The translations under genes were made by a program, and so were the position numbers. From Primulina eburnea (lineage: Eukaryota > Streptophyta > Magnoliopsida > Lamiales > Gesneriaceae), in contig NC_133104.1 in the NCBI RefSeq assembly GCF_022965805.1, positions 28,702,069 to 28,766,068 on the forward strand: 64,000 bases of DNA, given 5' to 3'. Under the pieces are notes generated by a model. It made no database searches, was not told where the DNA came from, and saw nothing but the letters and a program-made list of their open reading frames with translations. Of the stretch, positions 11,683 through 20,577 are shown piece by piece; position 1 is the stretch's first letter; the number at the start of each line of letters is the position of its first letter.

Positions 11683-11692
11683 CTATAAATAG
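11683..11692 (+). promoter_or_regulatory. TATA box of antisense gene 2
   Basis: CTATAAATAG lies 63 bp before the ATG at 11746. It matches the plant TATA consensus and resembles the box before antisense gene 1 (CTATAAATAAG at 12425). Confidence 0.6.
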
Positions 11693-11745
11693 AAGTAACA
11701 CGGTTAGTTTCAGTCATATTGGTGAAAATATTCAAGACAAAAAGA

Positions 11746-12143
11746 ATGGCAGATACGAGTAGCTCGAGTGCTTCGCCGTTTACTCTGGAGACCAGGAAGG
11801 CTGATATAGAAGATTAAGTCTTGTATAAGAGTCTTCACTACTGGGAAAAGTTACAGAAGCTTGAGTTCCTGTATAATACTGGAGAGGCTACCACTCCCAA
11901 ACTGTGGCAGAGTTGAGAAAAGTGAGGGAGCACTTGAACATAGCTGTGTGGGTGGATGTCTTTAAGGATGGTCATATCTATCAGCTAATGCTTCAAAAGG
12001 AGCTGAAAATCGTTAAGCGCATAGCTGATTCTCAGAGCTTTGTCAAGACATCTACCGGACCTTTATCCGATTGGTTGAAAATGTGGATAAGTGTTGTAGA
12101 GGAAAAATATGATGATGTAATTTGTGCAAATGTTTATGGTTGA
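11746..12143 (+). pseudogene. Antisense gene 2 inside copia-A, disrupted
   Basis: On the strand opposite to the retrotransposon, an ATG at 11746 opens a short Ser-rich start (MADTSSSSASPF). It meets a stop (TAA) at codon 24 and shifts frame near 11890. It then continues openly for about 80 codons (KVREHLNIAVWVDVF, LMLQKELKIVKRIADSQSF, PLSDWLKMWISVV) to a TGA at 12143. The second half aligns by pattern with antisense gene 1: a V-D-[VL] segment, then L-M/L-x-KE-x-x-I-x-x-I-x-x-[ST]-x-S-F, then L-x-[DN]-W-[LI]-[KR]-x-W. The two look like tandem duplicates. The function is unknown; the protein appears mostly helical and soluble. Confidence 0.6.
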
Positions 12144-12424
12144 ATGAAGTATTTATATGTGCTTAACTTTGTTCTTCTCTTTCTGCAAATGATAAATTTC
12201 ATCAACTGTTATATATGAATTGCGAATTTAAACAGATGAACTGATGAAAGACTAACTGACATAAGTTTTCTATGAACTGAAGTCAGTTAAGCATTAAGTA
12301 ATAGACGACAAACTGATATCTGTTGATAATTAACAACTGATAAATAAAAAGTCTGGGTAAAATAGGAAAAACTCTTCGGTTGACTTGAGACTCTTTGGTT
12401 TCTTCAACATTTAATGTCATCTGT

Positions 12425-12435
12425 CTATAAATAAG
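12425..12435 (+). promoter_or_regulatory. TATA box of antisense gene 1
   Basis: CTATAAATAAG lies about 45 bp before the ATG at 12473. The identical 11-mer sits at about the same distance from the homologous antisense ATG in the other copia-A copy (37284-37294, minus strand). A minimal start-stop upstream ORF, ATGTGA, lies at 12450-12455 between box and ATG. Confidence 0.68.
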
Positions 12436-12472
12436 ACGAGAGAGATAAAATGTGAGACAATAACAGTTCAAT

Positions 12473-12904
12473 ATGTCGGATTCAATTCATTCTGATGCAT
12501 GCAGCAGTACGCATGTTCATGTTACTGAACAATCAAGGCTTTATTTAGAAGAGTTGAAGAAAAAGATTGAAGAATATGTTTTGAAGAAAGTGATGTCAAC
12601 ATGGTTCAAAATTCATGATTTGCAGAGGATAAGTAGTAGTGGTGATGCTCCTTCTCGTGCTCAAGCAGCAACAACAAGAAGATATATTAATCGTTTTGAA
12701 GTTAGGCATGTTACAGACCTGGTTGATGAAAATGTTCTGTTACATGCAATGCTATGGAAGGAATGGCATCTGATTGAGAAGATTTCTATAACTGAATCAT
12801 TTTCTAGAATTCGAATGTATGAGTTGAATGATTGGATTAGAGAATGGCAAGATTCAGTTGGTTCTGAGATTTCTTTTGTAAGATGGAATCAATTTTATTC
12901 TTAA
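12473..12904 (+). CDS. Antisense gene 1 inside copia-A: intact 143-aa protein of unknown function
   Basis: An intact ORF on the strand opposite to the element, tail-to-tail with pol (which ends at 12985). It begins MSDSIHSDACSSTHVHV, with a Ser/His-rich start, then mainly helical sequence: LEELKKKIEEYVLKKVMSTW, HDLQRI, a Ser/Ala-rich linker, RYINRFEVRHVTDLVDEN, LWKEWHLIEKISITESF and ELNDWIREW. There is no signal peptide or membrane segment. An AATAAA overlaps the stop codon (12903-12908) and another lies at about 12960, so it has polyadenylation signals of its own. A TATA box lies upstream. A homologue with two stops occupies the same place in the plus copy (36887-37249). I do not recognise the family. 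It may be a captured host gene or an element-encoded accessory gene. Confidence 0.7.
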   Translation: MSDSIHSDACSSTHVHVTEQSRLYLEELKKKIEEYVLKKVMSTWFKIHDLQRISSSGDAPSRAQAATTRRYINRFEVRHVTDLVDENVLLHAMLWKEWHLIEKISITESFSRIRMYELNDWIREWQDSVGSEISFVRWNQFYS

Positions 12905-12984
12905 TAAAGTATCATTTTCGATTTGTTGTTATGTTCTTATTTTCTGCAAATAATTTTATTAATAAAACAGCATCGATAATAATT

Positions 12985-14286
12985 TTAAGACAAGTCAATT
13001 AAACCAAGAATATTGCGAAAGTGAGAAAACTTAGTCTCGGGTAATGGTTTGGTGAAGATGTCAGCTGCTTGTTGCCCAGTTGAAATATACTCCAGTCTAA
13101 TGTCCTTCTTCAAAACATGATCGCTAATGAAGTGGTGCCTGACATCTATATGCTTGGTCCTTGAGTGAAGAACTGGATTATAGGTGATGGCAATTGTGCT
13201 CGTATTGTCACAAAATATGGGCGATTGATTTGTAGTTACTCCATAATCTCTCAGTTGTTGCTGGATCCAGATCAGTTGTGCACAACAACTACAAGCAGCA
13301 AGATATTCTGCTTCAGTTGTTGAGGTAGCTATGGATTTCTGCTTTTTGCTGAACCAAGAGATCAGTCTGTCTCCTAGAAATTGACAAGATCCACTTGTAC
13401 TTTTACGATCAAGCTTACATACTGCATAATCTGCATCTGAATATCCAACTAAATTGAAACTAGAGTCTTTAGAATACCATAACCCAACATTTTGTGTACC
13501 CTTAAGGTATCTCAAAATTCTTTTAGCATCTGAAAAATGTGATTGCTTAGGATTTGCTTGAAATCTAGCATACATACAGACAGCAAATACAATATCAATA
13601 TGACTGGCAGTTAAGTACAACAATGAACCTATTAAATCTCGATATAATGTCGCTTCAACTGATATTCCCCCTTGATCAGTGTCCAATTTTACTGATGAGC
13701 TCATGGGAGTATTTGCAGCTGAACATGATTCCATGCCAAATTTCTTCAGCAGCTCCTTTGTATATTTAGTCTGACTAATGAATATACCAGTCTCCAGTTG
13801 CTTCACTTGAAGTCCAAGAAAGAATGTCATTTCACCCATCATGCTCATTTCGAACTTTTCTTGCATCAACTTAGCAAATTTCTCGCATAATTTTGGGTTA
13901 TTTGACCCAAATATGATATCATCAACATAAATTTGAACAAGTAAAATGTGATTATTCTTAGAAACTTTGAACAAGGTCTTATCAACTGATCCAACAGAAA
14001 AATTACGATCAGTTAGAAATTTTGAAATAGTTTCATACCAAGCTCTGGGAGCTTGTTTAAGACCATATAAGGCTTTGTTCAAATGATATACATGATCAGG
14101 AAAGTTGTGATTTACAAAACCTGGGGGTTGTTCAACATATACTTCCTGTTGTAGTTGACCGTTCAGGAATGCACTCTTTACATCCATCTGATAGACTTTG
14201 AAGTTCTTGAATGAAGCATATACAAGGAATATTCTGATAGCTTCCAGTCTTGCAACTGGTGCATATGTTTCATCATAATCAATTCC
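12985..14286 (-). pseudogene. copia-A reverse transcriptase and RNase H (open, but cut from integrase)
   Basis: About 433 codons of uninterrupted RT-RNase H. Motifs include [37 protein letters not shown], the catalytic [11 protein letters not shown] near 13915-13950, and [12 protein letters not shown]. The RNase H part has [38 protein letters not shown] and DIFTKPLPE. The reading frame continues upstream into RQEEG beyond the CACTA insertion, so the apparent Met start at 14289 is an artefact of that insertion. Within pol this is the best-preserved section. The matching part of the plus copy is riddled with stops. Confidence 0.93.
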
Positions 14287-15042
14287 CACTACAACAATAA
14301 ACGACTATTGTGACACTTTTTTGTGACACTTTTAATTAAATGTTGTTACAAATACTTAATAATGACACTTGTAAAAAATTAATAATGTGTAAAATAAAAA
14401 AACATATTAGATTAGTTATCATGATATTTTTAATTGATGTCATCTTTTATATGGAAGAAAACAATTATTTTTGCCACATCGTAAAAAATCATTAAAAACT
14501 AAAATTGTCACTATAAATAAGTGTGAGAATATAGAGTTGGATAAATATTGGAGGAGGGAAAATAATTTTCTCCCTCCATATAAAAATGACATCAATTAAA
14601 AATGTCAAGATAACTAATCTAATATGTTTTTTTATTCTCACATTTATTTTATCTATTTTTCTCTCCTCCTATATTTATCCAACCCAAATATTCTCACATT
14701 TGTTATTGACACTATAAATAACATACACGACACTTTTAGTTGTCATTATAAATGATTTTAACTGACATATAAATTTGTCATTATTACTATAATAACAAGG
14801 CATGTATAAATGTATTTAAACATGAGTTTTCCCGACATTTAAAATTGTCATTATATGAATAATTAGTAATACGTATGAAGTTGTCATTAACATCTTATAA
14901 TGACATTAAAAAATGTCAGTAAGTTTAAGACGACATTGGAATAGATGACATTTGTTGGAGGTGTCACTAAAATTTAAATGTCACTAAATATTGAATATGA
15001 TGACATTTATGAGTGTCACCATAAGCATTTATTCTTGTAGTG
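14287..15042. mobile_element. Non-autonomous CACTA transposon with TSD TCC
   Basis: Starts CACTACAA and ends TTGTAGTG. The first and last 30 bp form an imperfect terminal inverted repeat with about five mismatches. The 3-bp target duplication TCC (14284-14286 and 15043-15045) is typical of CACTA (En/Spm) elements. It carries no coding region. Subterminal GTGACA/TGACA words recur in both orientations. Inside is a second inverted repeat of about 75 bp (14392-14474 against 14562-14637). Removing the element restores the copia-A RT reading frame across the junction. Confidence 0.93.
14392..14637. repeat. Internal inverted repeat of the CACTA element
   Basis: Arms at about 14392-14474 and 14562-14637 are reverse complements at roughly 85-90% by eye, both centred on CATATTAGATTAGTTATC. 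An RNA copy would fold into a long hairpin with a loop of roughly 90 nt, the kind of structure that feeds small-RNA processing. Confidence 0.75.
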
Positions 15043-15045
15043 TCC

Positions 15046-16440
15046 TTCTTCTTGCCTATATCCTTGTTCTACTAGTCTCGCTTTATTGCGCACAACTGAA
15101 CCATCCTCGTTCAGTTTGTTCCTGTACAACCATTTTGTATCTTTAATAGTTTTTGAAATTGGTCTTGGAACTAAGTTCCAGACATTGTTATGAGTGAACT
15201 GATTTAGCTCTTCTTACATTGCATTTACCTAGTTAGGATCGGCAAGAGCTTCATCAGTTTTATTCGGTTCTAGTCGTGAAACAAAAGCTGAATAGATAAA
15301 TAAATTGAGCATTTGATTGCGTGTTCTTACTGGATCATATGGATTTCCTTTTACCAATTCAGGTGGATGTGATTTTCTCCATCTGTACTCAGTATTTGTT
15401 GTATCAACAATTTCTCCAGTTGGTAACTGAATGTCATCAGTTTGCTCTATCAACTGATCATTAGGAATGGCTTCTTGTTCAGCTGATTGATCTAACACTT
15501 CTGGTTCGGGTGTTTGGAGGTTGTTTTGATTTATATGATTGTCTCCTTCATCATTATCCTCCAAACTGATATCTGTAAATCGATCAACTAGCTCAACTTG
15601 ATCAGTTGGCTTATCAGTTAATTCAGTTTCATCGAAATCAACATGAGCAGATTCTTCAAAATTTAGGGTTTTCTTGTTGAAGACTCTATAAGCTATACTA
15701 ACTGATGAATATCCAAGAAATATTCCTTCTGCAGATTTAACATCAAACGCTTTTAAATAATTTTTACCATTATAAAGAATACAACATCTGCCGCTGAATA
15801 TTTTGAAATAAGTAATTATACTTTTTGTTCCATGCCAGATCTCATACGGTGTTTTCATATGATTTTTATTAATCATTGATCTGTTCTGAGTGTAACACGC
15901 AGTGTTTACTGCCTCTGCCCAAAATCTTTGAGAAATACCAGAATCAACAAGCATCGTTCTAGCAGCTTCTTTAAGAGTCCGATTTCTTCTCTCAGCTACA
16001 CCATTTTGCTGAGGAGTTCTGGCTGCTGAGAGCTCATGCTTAATTCCAGCATTTTCTAGGAAATTTGTAAGAGTTTGATTGATGATTTCAGTTCCTCGAT
16101 CAGATGTGATTCGATCTATTCCAACTGATTTTTCATTTAAAAGTCTTTTGAAGAGCTTTATTAGTTGCGAAGCAGTATGGTCTTTAGATTTGAGAAAAAT
16201 GATCCAAGTAAATCTTGAAAAATCATCTACGACTACCAAGGTGTATTTCATTCCTCCTAAGCTCATGACTGATATAGGACCAAAGAGATCCATGTGCAAC
16301 AGTTCTAAGCATCGGGATGAAGATTTACCACCCTTGTTTTTAAAAGAGGATCGTATTTTTTTACCATACTGACATGCTGAACAAAGTTTTTCTTTTGAAA
16401 AGTCTATTTTGGGCAAACCAGTTACAAGTTAATGTTTACT
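15046..16440 (-). pseudogene. copia-A integrase and linker to RT (minus copy)
   Basis: The integrase core is open from 16416: zinc-region remnant CSACQYGKK, first Asp in LLHMDLFGPIS, second Asp in ITSDRGTEI, and Glu in GVAERRNRTLKEAAR. Then FWAEAVNTACYTQNR and the copia-specific extension TPYEIWHG. An acidic linker rich in Asp/Glu/Gln follows, then stops near 15228 and 15214. The frame then enters the RT N-terminus just before the CACTA insertion. The DDE triad is complete. Confidence 0.9.
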
Positions 16441-16472
16441 CAGATAGGCAATGGATTTGAAGTTTAAATAAT

Positions 16473-16900
16473 TTAGTCTCTTATGCCACAACCAGTTTTT
16501 AGATTATTTGGAAGCAATAAAACAAACTGGTGCATAATTTGATCATTCCAACTGACTTTATATGTTTTTCCACAACGTTTGCCAGTTAATATGATTTCAT
16601 CAGTTGAAGTTTTGAGTGAACATGAGTTTTTGTCAAATTGTACTAAAAATCCACTGTCGCATAACTGACCAATGCTAATCAAGTTATACTTCAGGTTTTC
16701 TATTAATAGAACATCTTTAAAAGTAAAGTTACCATGGAAAAGCTTACCCTTACCCACAGTTCTACCTTTGGAATTGTCCCCGAAATTGATATTTGGACCA
16801 CTGTATTTGATCAGTTGAGATAACACACTTGCATCTCCTATCATATGTCGCGAACATCCACTGTCCAAATATCATATTGAGTTCTTGTTTGTACCTGTTA
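16473..16900 (-). pseudogene. copia-A protease (minus copy)
   Basis: The aspartic protease motif MDSGCSRHMIGDASVL near 16830-16868 is the usual copia form W-x-LDSGCSRHMTGD. It is followed by INFGDNSKGRTVGKGKL and LLIENLKYNLISIGQLCD. The frame closes at 16473, short of integrase. The start shown is only the first Met; the true protein is part of the polyprotein. Confidence 0.85.
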
Positions 16901-16938
16901 CCTGCAAGCACACACACAATATAACTTGGTACCCATAT

Positions 16939-18270
16939 CTATTTGGGTCCTGAGCTGATTAGTCCCTTAGGAACCCACACTTGGATTAGTCTAACAGAAT
17001 TTCTAGTAGCTGTATTCCAAATGGTTTTTCTCGGCTTTTGTGTGCTTGGTGTGTAGTGTACAGATGATACATTATGTGTTTTAGCTTTATTCAACTGATT
17101 GTTCAGTCTATATCTCTTCTGAACTGGCTTGCAGTTATAGTAATTGAAATAGCTATTCGAATAGTTCTTGTGAAACCTCTTTGATGACTGACTTTGTAAA
17201 TCATTTGAGAATTTTTTACTATAACCAATCCCATATCTTCTAGCCTTACTCATATTCTTATTAGGTTGCTCAATCAGTTTACTGGGCACAATTTGTTCTT
17301 GTACCACTGTTGCTTTGACAAAGTGAATGTATTTCCCTTTGTCTTTTTTTAGCTTTGATTGAGTGTCATTTGGATACATTTCTCCTTGAGTGTTGAATCC
17401 TAAACCAGTTTATCAGAAACTGATTTTTGTCAATTCTGCATCTCATTCAGTGCAGTAGATGACTTGTTCCAAGACTGAATGAGCTCAGTCTGTTTTCAGT
17501 TTTCAAGAATCAACTTCTGGATTAATGACTGATTTTTGTCTCTCTCTGCTTTTAACTCAGCAATTTCCCTTTTTAGACTTAACCCATCAAGTGATTCATC
17601 AGTTTTGGTTTTATTGTCTGTGGGAGCAGTTTGCTTTGCTTTGATTTTTTCAAACGATGATGCAAGCTTTTGATACTCATTTACCATGTCATGTAGTGTT
17701 AGAATGAGTTCTTCTCGTGTAAAATCAGTTGAGCTGAAATCAAATACCTGTTGGCTAGATGATTCTTCTTCTGCATCATTTTCCATCAAGCACTTGACTT
17801 CCTCATCATCATTAGAGCTGCATGAGCTTTCTGGTTCTGACTCCTCACTGTCAGTTTCTGCCCATTTGGATTTGTTTTCTTCAGCTAAGAGTATCTCATG
17901 TTTCTTTCTGAAGGACTTCTTATCTTCCTTGGGTCTTCTTTTATGCTCATAAGATTTCTTTCTTCTAGCAGTTGAGCCTTGACTGTCCTTCTTAGGTATA
18001 GGACAATCAGCAATAAAGTGACCTGATTTGCCACAGTTGTAGCAGACATTTGATTCATCTTTGGAGCTATTCCTTGGGTATGGCTTCTGAAAGTTTCCTT
18101 GATTCTTTCTCATGAACCTTCCAAATTTTTTGATGAACAATGACATAGCATCATTGCTCAACTGATCAGCAGATTTCTCGACTGAACTGATTGGTTCTGT
18201 TCTGACAGCAGCTAGAGCAGTTGTGGCTGTAGGAGTAGATGATTCTCCTTCTCTGGTTTGCATCTAAAAT
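16939..18270 (-). pseudogene. copia-A gag, nucleocapsid half and linker (minus copy)
   Basis: Contains one zinc knuckle, CYNCGKSGHFIADCP (CX2CX4HX4C), near 18005-18050. A basic stretch and a Ser/Glu-rich acidic segment (near 17770-17870) follow, then a long helical region (around 17510-17700). A stop near 17496 and a frame change separate it from 16939-17379, a Lys/Asn/Tyr-rich linker toward the protease. The length is typical of Sirevirus-type gag, which is longer than in most copia elements. Confidence 0.82.
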
Positions 18271-18271
18271 T

Positions 18272-18902
18272 CATAAGCCTTTAAATCACCAAACAGATCA
18301 TGAAGTTCAATCTGGTTCAGATCTTTGGACTCCCTCATTGCCATGGTCTTGACATCTCATTCCTTGGGAAGACCTCTCATTATCTTCAGTGCAATCTCTT
18401 TGTTGGCATACACTTTTTCAAGTGCATTTAACTCATTGATGATACTGCCTACTCTTTCATCATACTCATGCATTGATTTTCCTGCTTTCATTTTGATGTT
18501 ATCAAACTTTTGAACAGCAACAGAAAGTTTATTTTCTTTGGTTTGATCATTTCATTCACACAACTGGATCAGCTTTTCCCAAATTTCTTTGGCTGTCTTA
18601 CACATCTTTATTTTGCTGAAGGTTGCTTTCTCCAGCGTCTTGTACAGAATGTCTTTAGCCACATTATCAAGATTTGCTTTTCTTTTATCTTCAGTTGTCC
18701 ATTCATCTCTGGAATTTTCTATTCTTTGTGGTGCCCCTTCTGTTATGGCAACTGCTATGTTTGTTTTCAGAATCTTCATGGGTCCATCAGTTATGACATA
18801 CCACATGTCATCATCTTGTGCAGCTAAATGAGCCTGCATTCTGATTTTCCAATCATCAAATTCTTATCTGGAGAACATAGGAATTTTATTGAATGAAGTC
18901 AT
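18272..18902 (-). pseudogene. copia-A gag, capsid half (minus copy)
   Basis: Starts at an ATG at 18902 (MTSFNKIPMFSR). A stop follows at codon 13 (where the plus copy reads REDFDDWK), then EFDDWKIRMQAHLAAQDDDM and ILKTNIAVAITEGAPQRIE in the same frame. Stops near 18550 and 18360 break it further, before AMRESKDLNQIELHDLF. This is the UBN2/gag_pre-type copia gag region. Confidence 0.83.
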
Positions 18903-18949
18903 GCTAGCAAGTTTATAGACCAAAAGTATTCAAGAACAAGATTCACCTA

Positions 18950-18960
18950 CTCTGATACCA
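18950..18960 (-). other. PBS of copia-A (minus copy)
   Basis: On the minus strand TGGTATCAGAG lies two bases inside the 5' LTR and complements the 3' end of initiator-Met tRNA. Confidence 0.88.
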
Positions 18961-18962
18961 CT

Positions 18963-19984
18963 TGATAGGATCGATTAACGTATCAAGAGTGTTTAGAAGA
19001 GGGGGGGGGGGGGGGGTTACACTCACAATTAAAACTGATCTTTTAGAATTTTGAGTTCAGTTTGGTGACGAACTGATTCTGGGAATCTTGTTGGTCAATG
19101 ACAATCAGTTAAACTAAAGTAGTTGCGGAAAGTAACTGACTGAAAGATAGTATACAAAACTGAAATGAAATGCACAAGGATTGTTTCTGGATGTTCGGAG
19201 ATTTCAATTACTCCTACGTCACCCCTTCTATCTCAAGGATAGGATTTCCACTAAAAGACTTTGACCGAATACAAGGTTTGTACTGACCCACTTCAGTTTG
19301 GACTTATCACTGCCAAAAACTAAAACTCTTAGTATTACGAAATGTTCTCAGTGCGTAACTGATCTTAGCACTATCGAATTTAACGATTATTAAAAAGTGC
19401 TAGTGTGCTCAAATTGTAGCCTTAACTGCTACGAACAAATCAAGTACGAGTGAGCTAAGATTTTGGCAGAATAACAGCAAGCTTTCAATGAAGTAATCTC
19501 CTTGTTATTCAGTTGTTCTTCTGTCATATTTATAAGCTTCCCTTCCAACGGTAACTTGAGATATATTTGAATCTTTGTATCCGTTGATTTCCACTTCATT
19601 ATTCCTTGGTAATTGTTTGCTTCATTTATTGTAATGCGGCGTCTTAACTGCAAGGCGTTGTTCTAAGCAGTATCGATTGAAGTCCGGCGTTTCATATTCA
19701 GTTGCAGTCTTCTATGTTTCTTTGTCGGTTGAATGTTCTTTCCCGAGACATGTTTAGTTGAAGGATGCTTAACTTAAAAGCATAAGGCTGAATGTATTAT
19801 CTGTCAGTTGACGTGTTCTAGTTTTGCTGGTGAGGAGAATAAATGAAATGCGTTTCAGTTGCGTAGATTAGTTTACTAGATTCAGTTGCTGAGTTCAGTT
19901 TACTCGATCAGTTGCTGAGTTCAATTTACTCGATCAGTTGGTTCTTATTTTCAGTTGGTTCGACGGAATTTAGTTTCTAATACA
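18963..19984 (-). repeat. copia-A 5' LTR (minus copy)
   Basis: A 1022-bp LTR starting TGTATTAGAAACT at 19984 on the minus strand and ending GATCCTATCA at 18963. It matches the solo LTR 38365-39343 throughout. A TATA box CTTATAAATATG lies at 19525-19536 (minus strand). A run of 16 G (19001-19016) replaces the short C5-C7 run found near the end of the other LTR copies. The ORF within (19429-19653) is not a gene. Confidence 0.92.
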
Positions 19985-20430
19985 TTAGCGACGGAATTTA
20001 TATGCTACAACCGTTGCTACTTAGCGACGGAAATCATATGAAAACCGTCGCAAAAAATCGTCGCTAAATGGCGACGGAAATCATTTGAAAACTGTCGTTA
20101 ATTGGCGAAGATTTTGTATAAAACCGTCACTAAATATTTAGTTTAACCACAATTTTTCGATGCTACAACAACGGTTTTCCACAGTCGTCTTTAGACGTGT
20201 ACGACAACAGTTTTTCGCCGTTGTCTTTGAGCGCACCCTTTAACCACAGGGCCTTTAACAACGGCTTTACAAGACCTACGACAATGCTTTTTCATCGTCG
20301 TCTTTAGACGTCTACGACAACAATTAAAAACCGTTGTATTTGAGCACACCCTTTAACCACATGGCCTTTAACAACGGTTACCTACGACAATAGTTAAAAA
20401 CCGTTGTCTTTTGCCTTTTTTCTTATAGTG
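19985..20430. mobile_element. Right end of a CACTA transposon hosting copia-A
   Basis: The right terminus reads TTTTTTCTTATAGTG, the inverse of the CACTATAAGAAAAAA start found in plant CACTA elements. Inside are dense subterminal repeats of two kinds: TTAGCGACGG/CCGTCGC words (19985-20130) and ACAACGG/CCGTTGT words with GTCTTTAGACG spacers (20160-20420), in both orientations. The copia-A 5' LTR abuts it at 19984/19985, so the rest of the element lies left of the window. The three bases after it (AGG) would be its target duplication within copia-B RNase H. Confidence 0.85.
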
Positions 20431-20563
20431 AGGAGACATTTGGGTAGAGAGAGTCGCCTCCACAGATAACGTTGCTGATCCACTAACGAAGCCCCTGCCA
20501 GGACCATTGTTTGAGAAGCATCGCGAAGCAATGGGTCTAAGATCTATGGGTAGTTGGCTATAG
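20431..20563 (+). pseudogene. copia-B RNase H C-terminus (copy 1)
   Basis: The end of RNase H is recognisable from DNVADPLTKPLPG, LFEKHREAMGLRSMGSWL and a stop at 20561-20563, identical in layout to 55350-55458 of the complete copia-B. Upstream codons are cut off by the CACTA element. Confidence 0.85.
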
Positions 20564-20577
20564 GGCAAGTGGGAGAT

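Larger units (their letters stand above)
1..19984 (-). mobile_element. copia-A (Sirevirus-like) LTR retrotransposon, minus copy, partial
   Basis: Reading on the minus strand, the order is 5' LTR (19984-18963), PBS, gag, protease, integrase, RT/RNase H, a spacer with antisense genes, then ORF3, which runs off the left edge. The order protease-integrase-RT is diagnostic of Ty1/copia. An additional ORF downstream of pol is typical of the Sirevirus/SIRE lineage. Two later insertions interrupt it: gypsy-T at 995-9552 and a CACTA element at 14287-15042. Just outside the 5' LTR is TTAGC, the presumed target duplication, but its partner lies beyond the window. The copy is non-functional through stops and frameshifts, although the RT/RNase H section is open. 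Confidence 0.9.

Noticed and set aside
18950..18960. Similarity to the 3' end of initiator-Met tRNA (also at 7702, 31705 and 50487)
   Set aside because: These are primer binding sites, only 11-13 bp long and placed 1-5 bp inside an LTR. No tRNA gene with cloverleaf arms is present.
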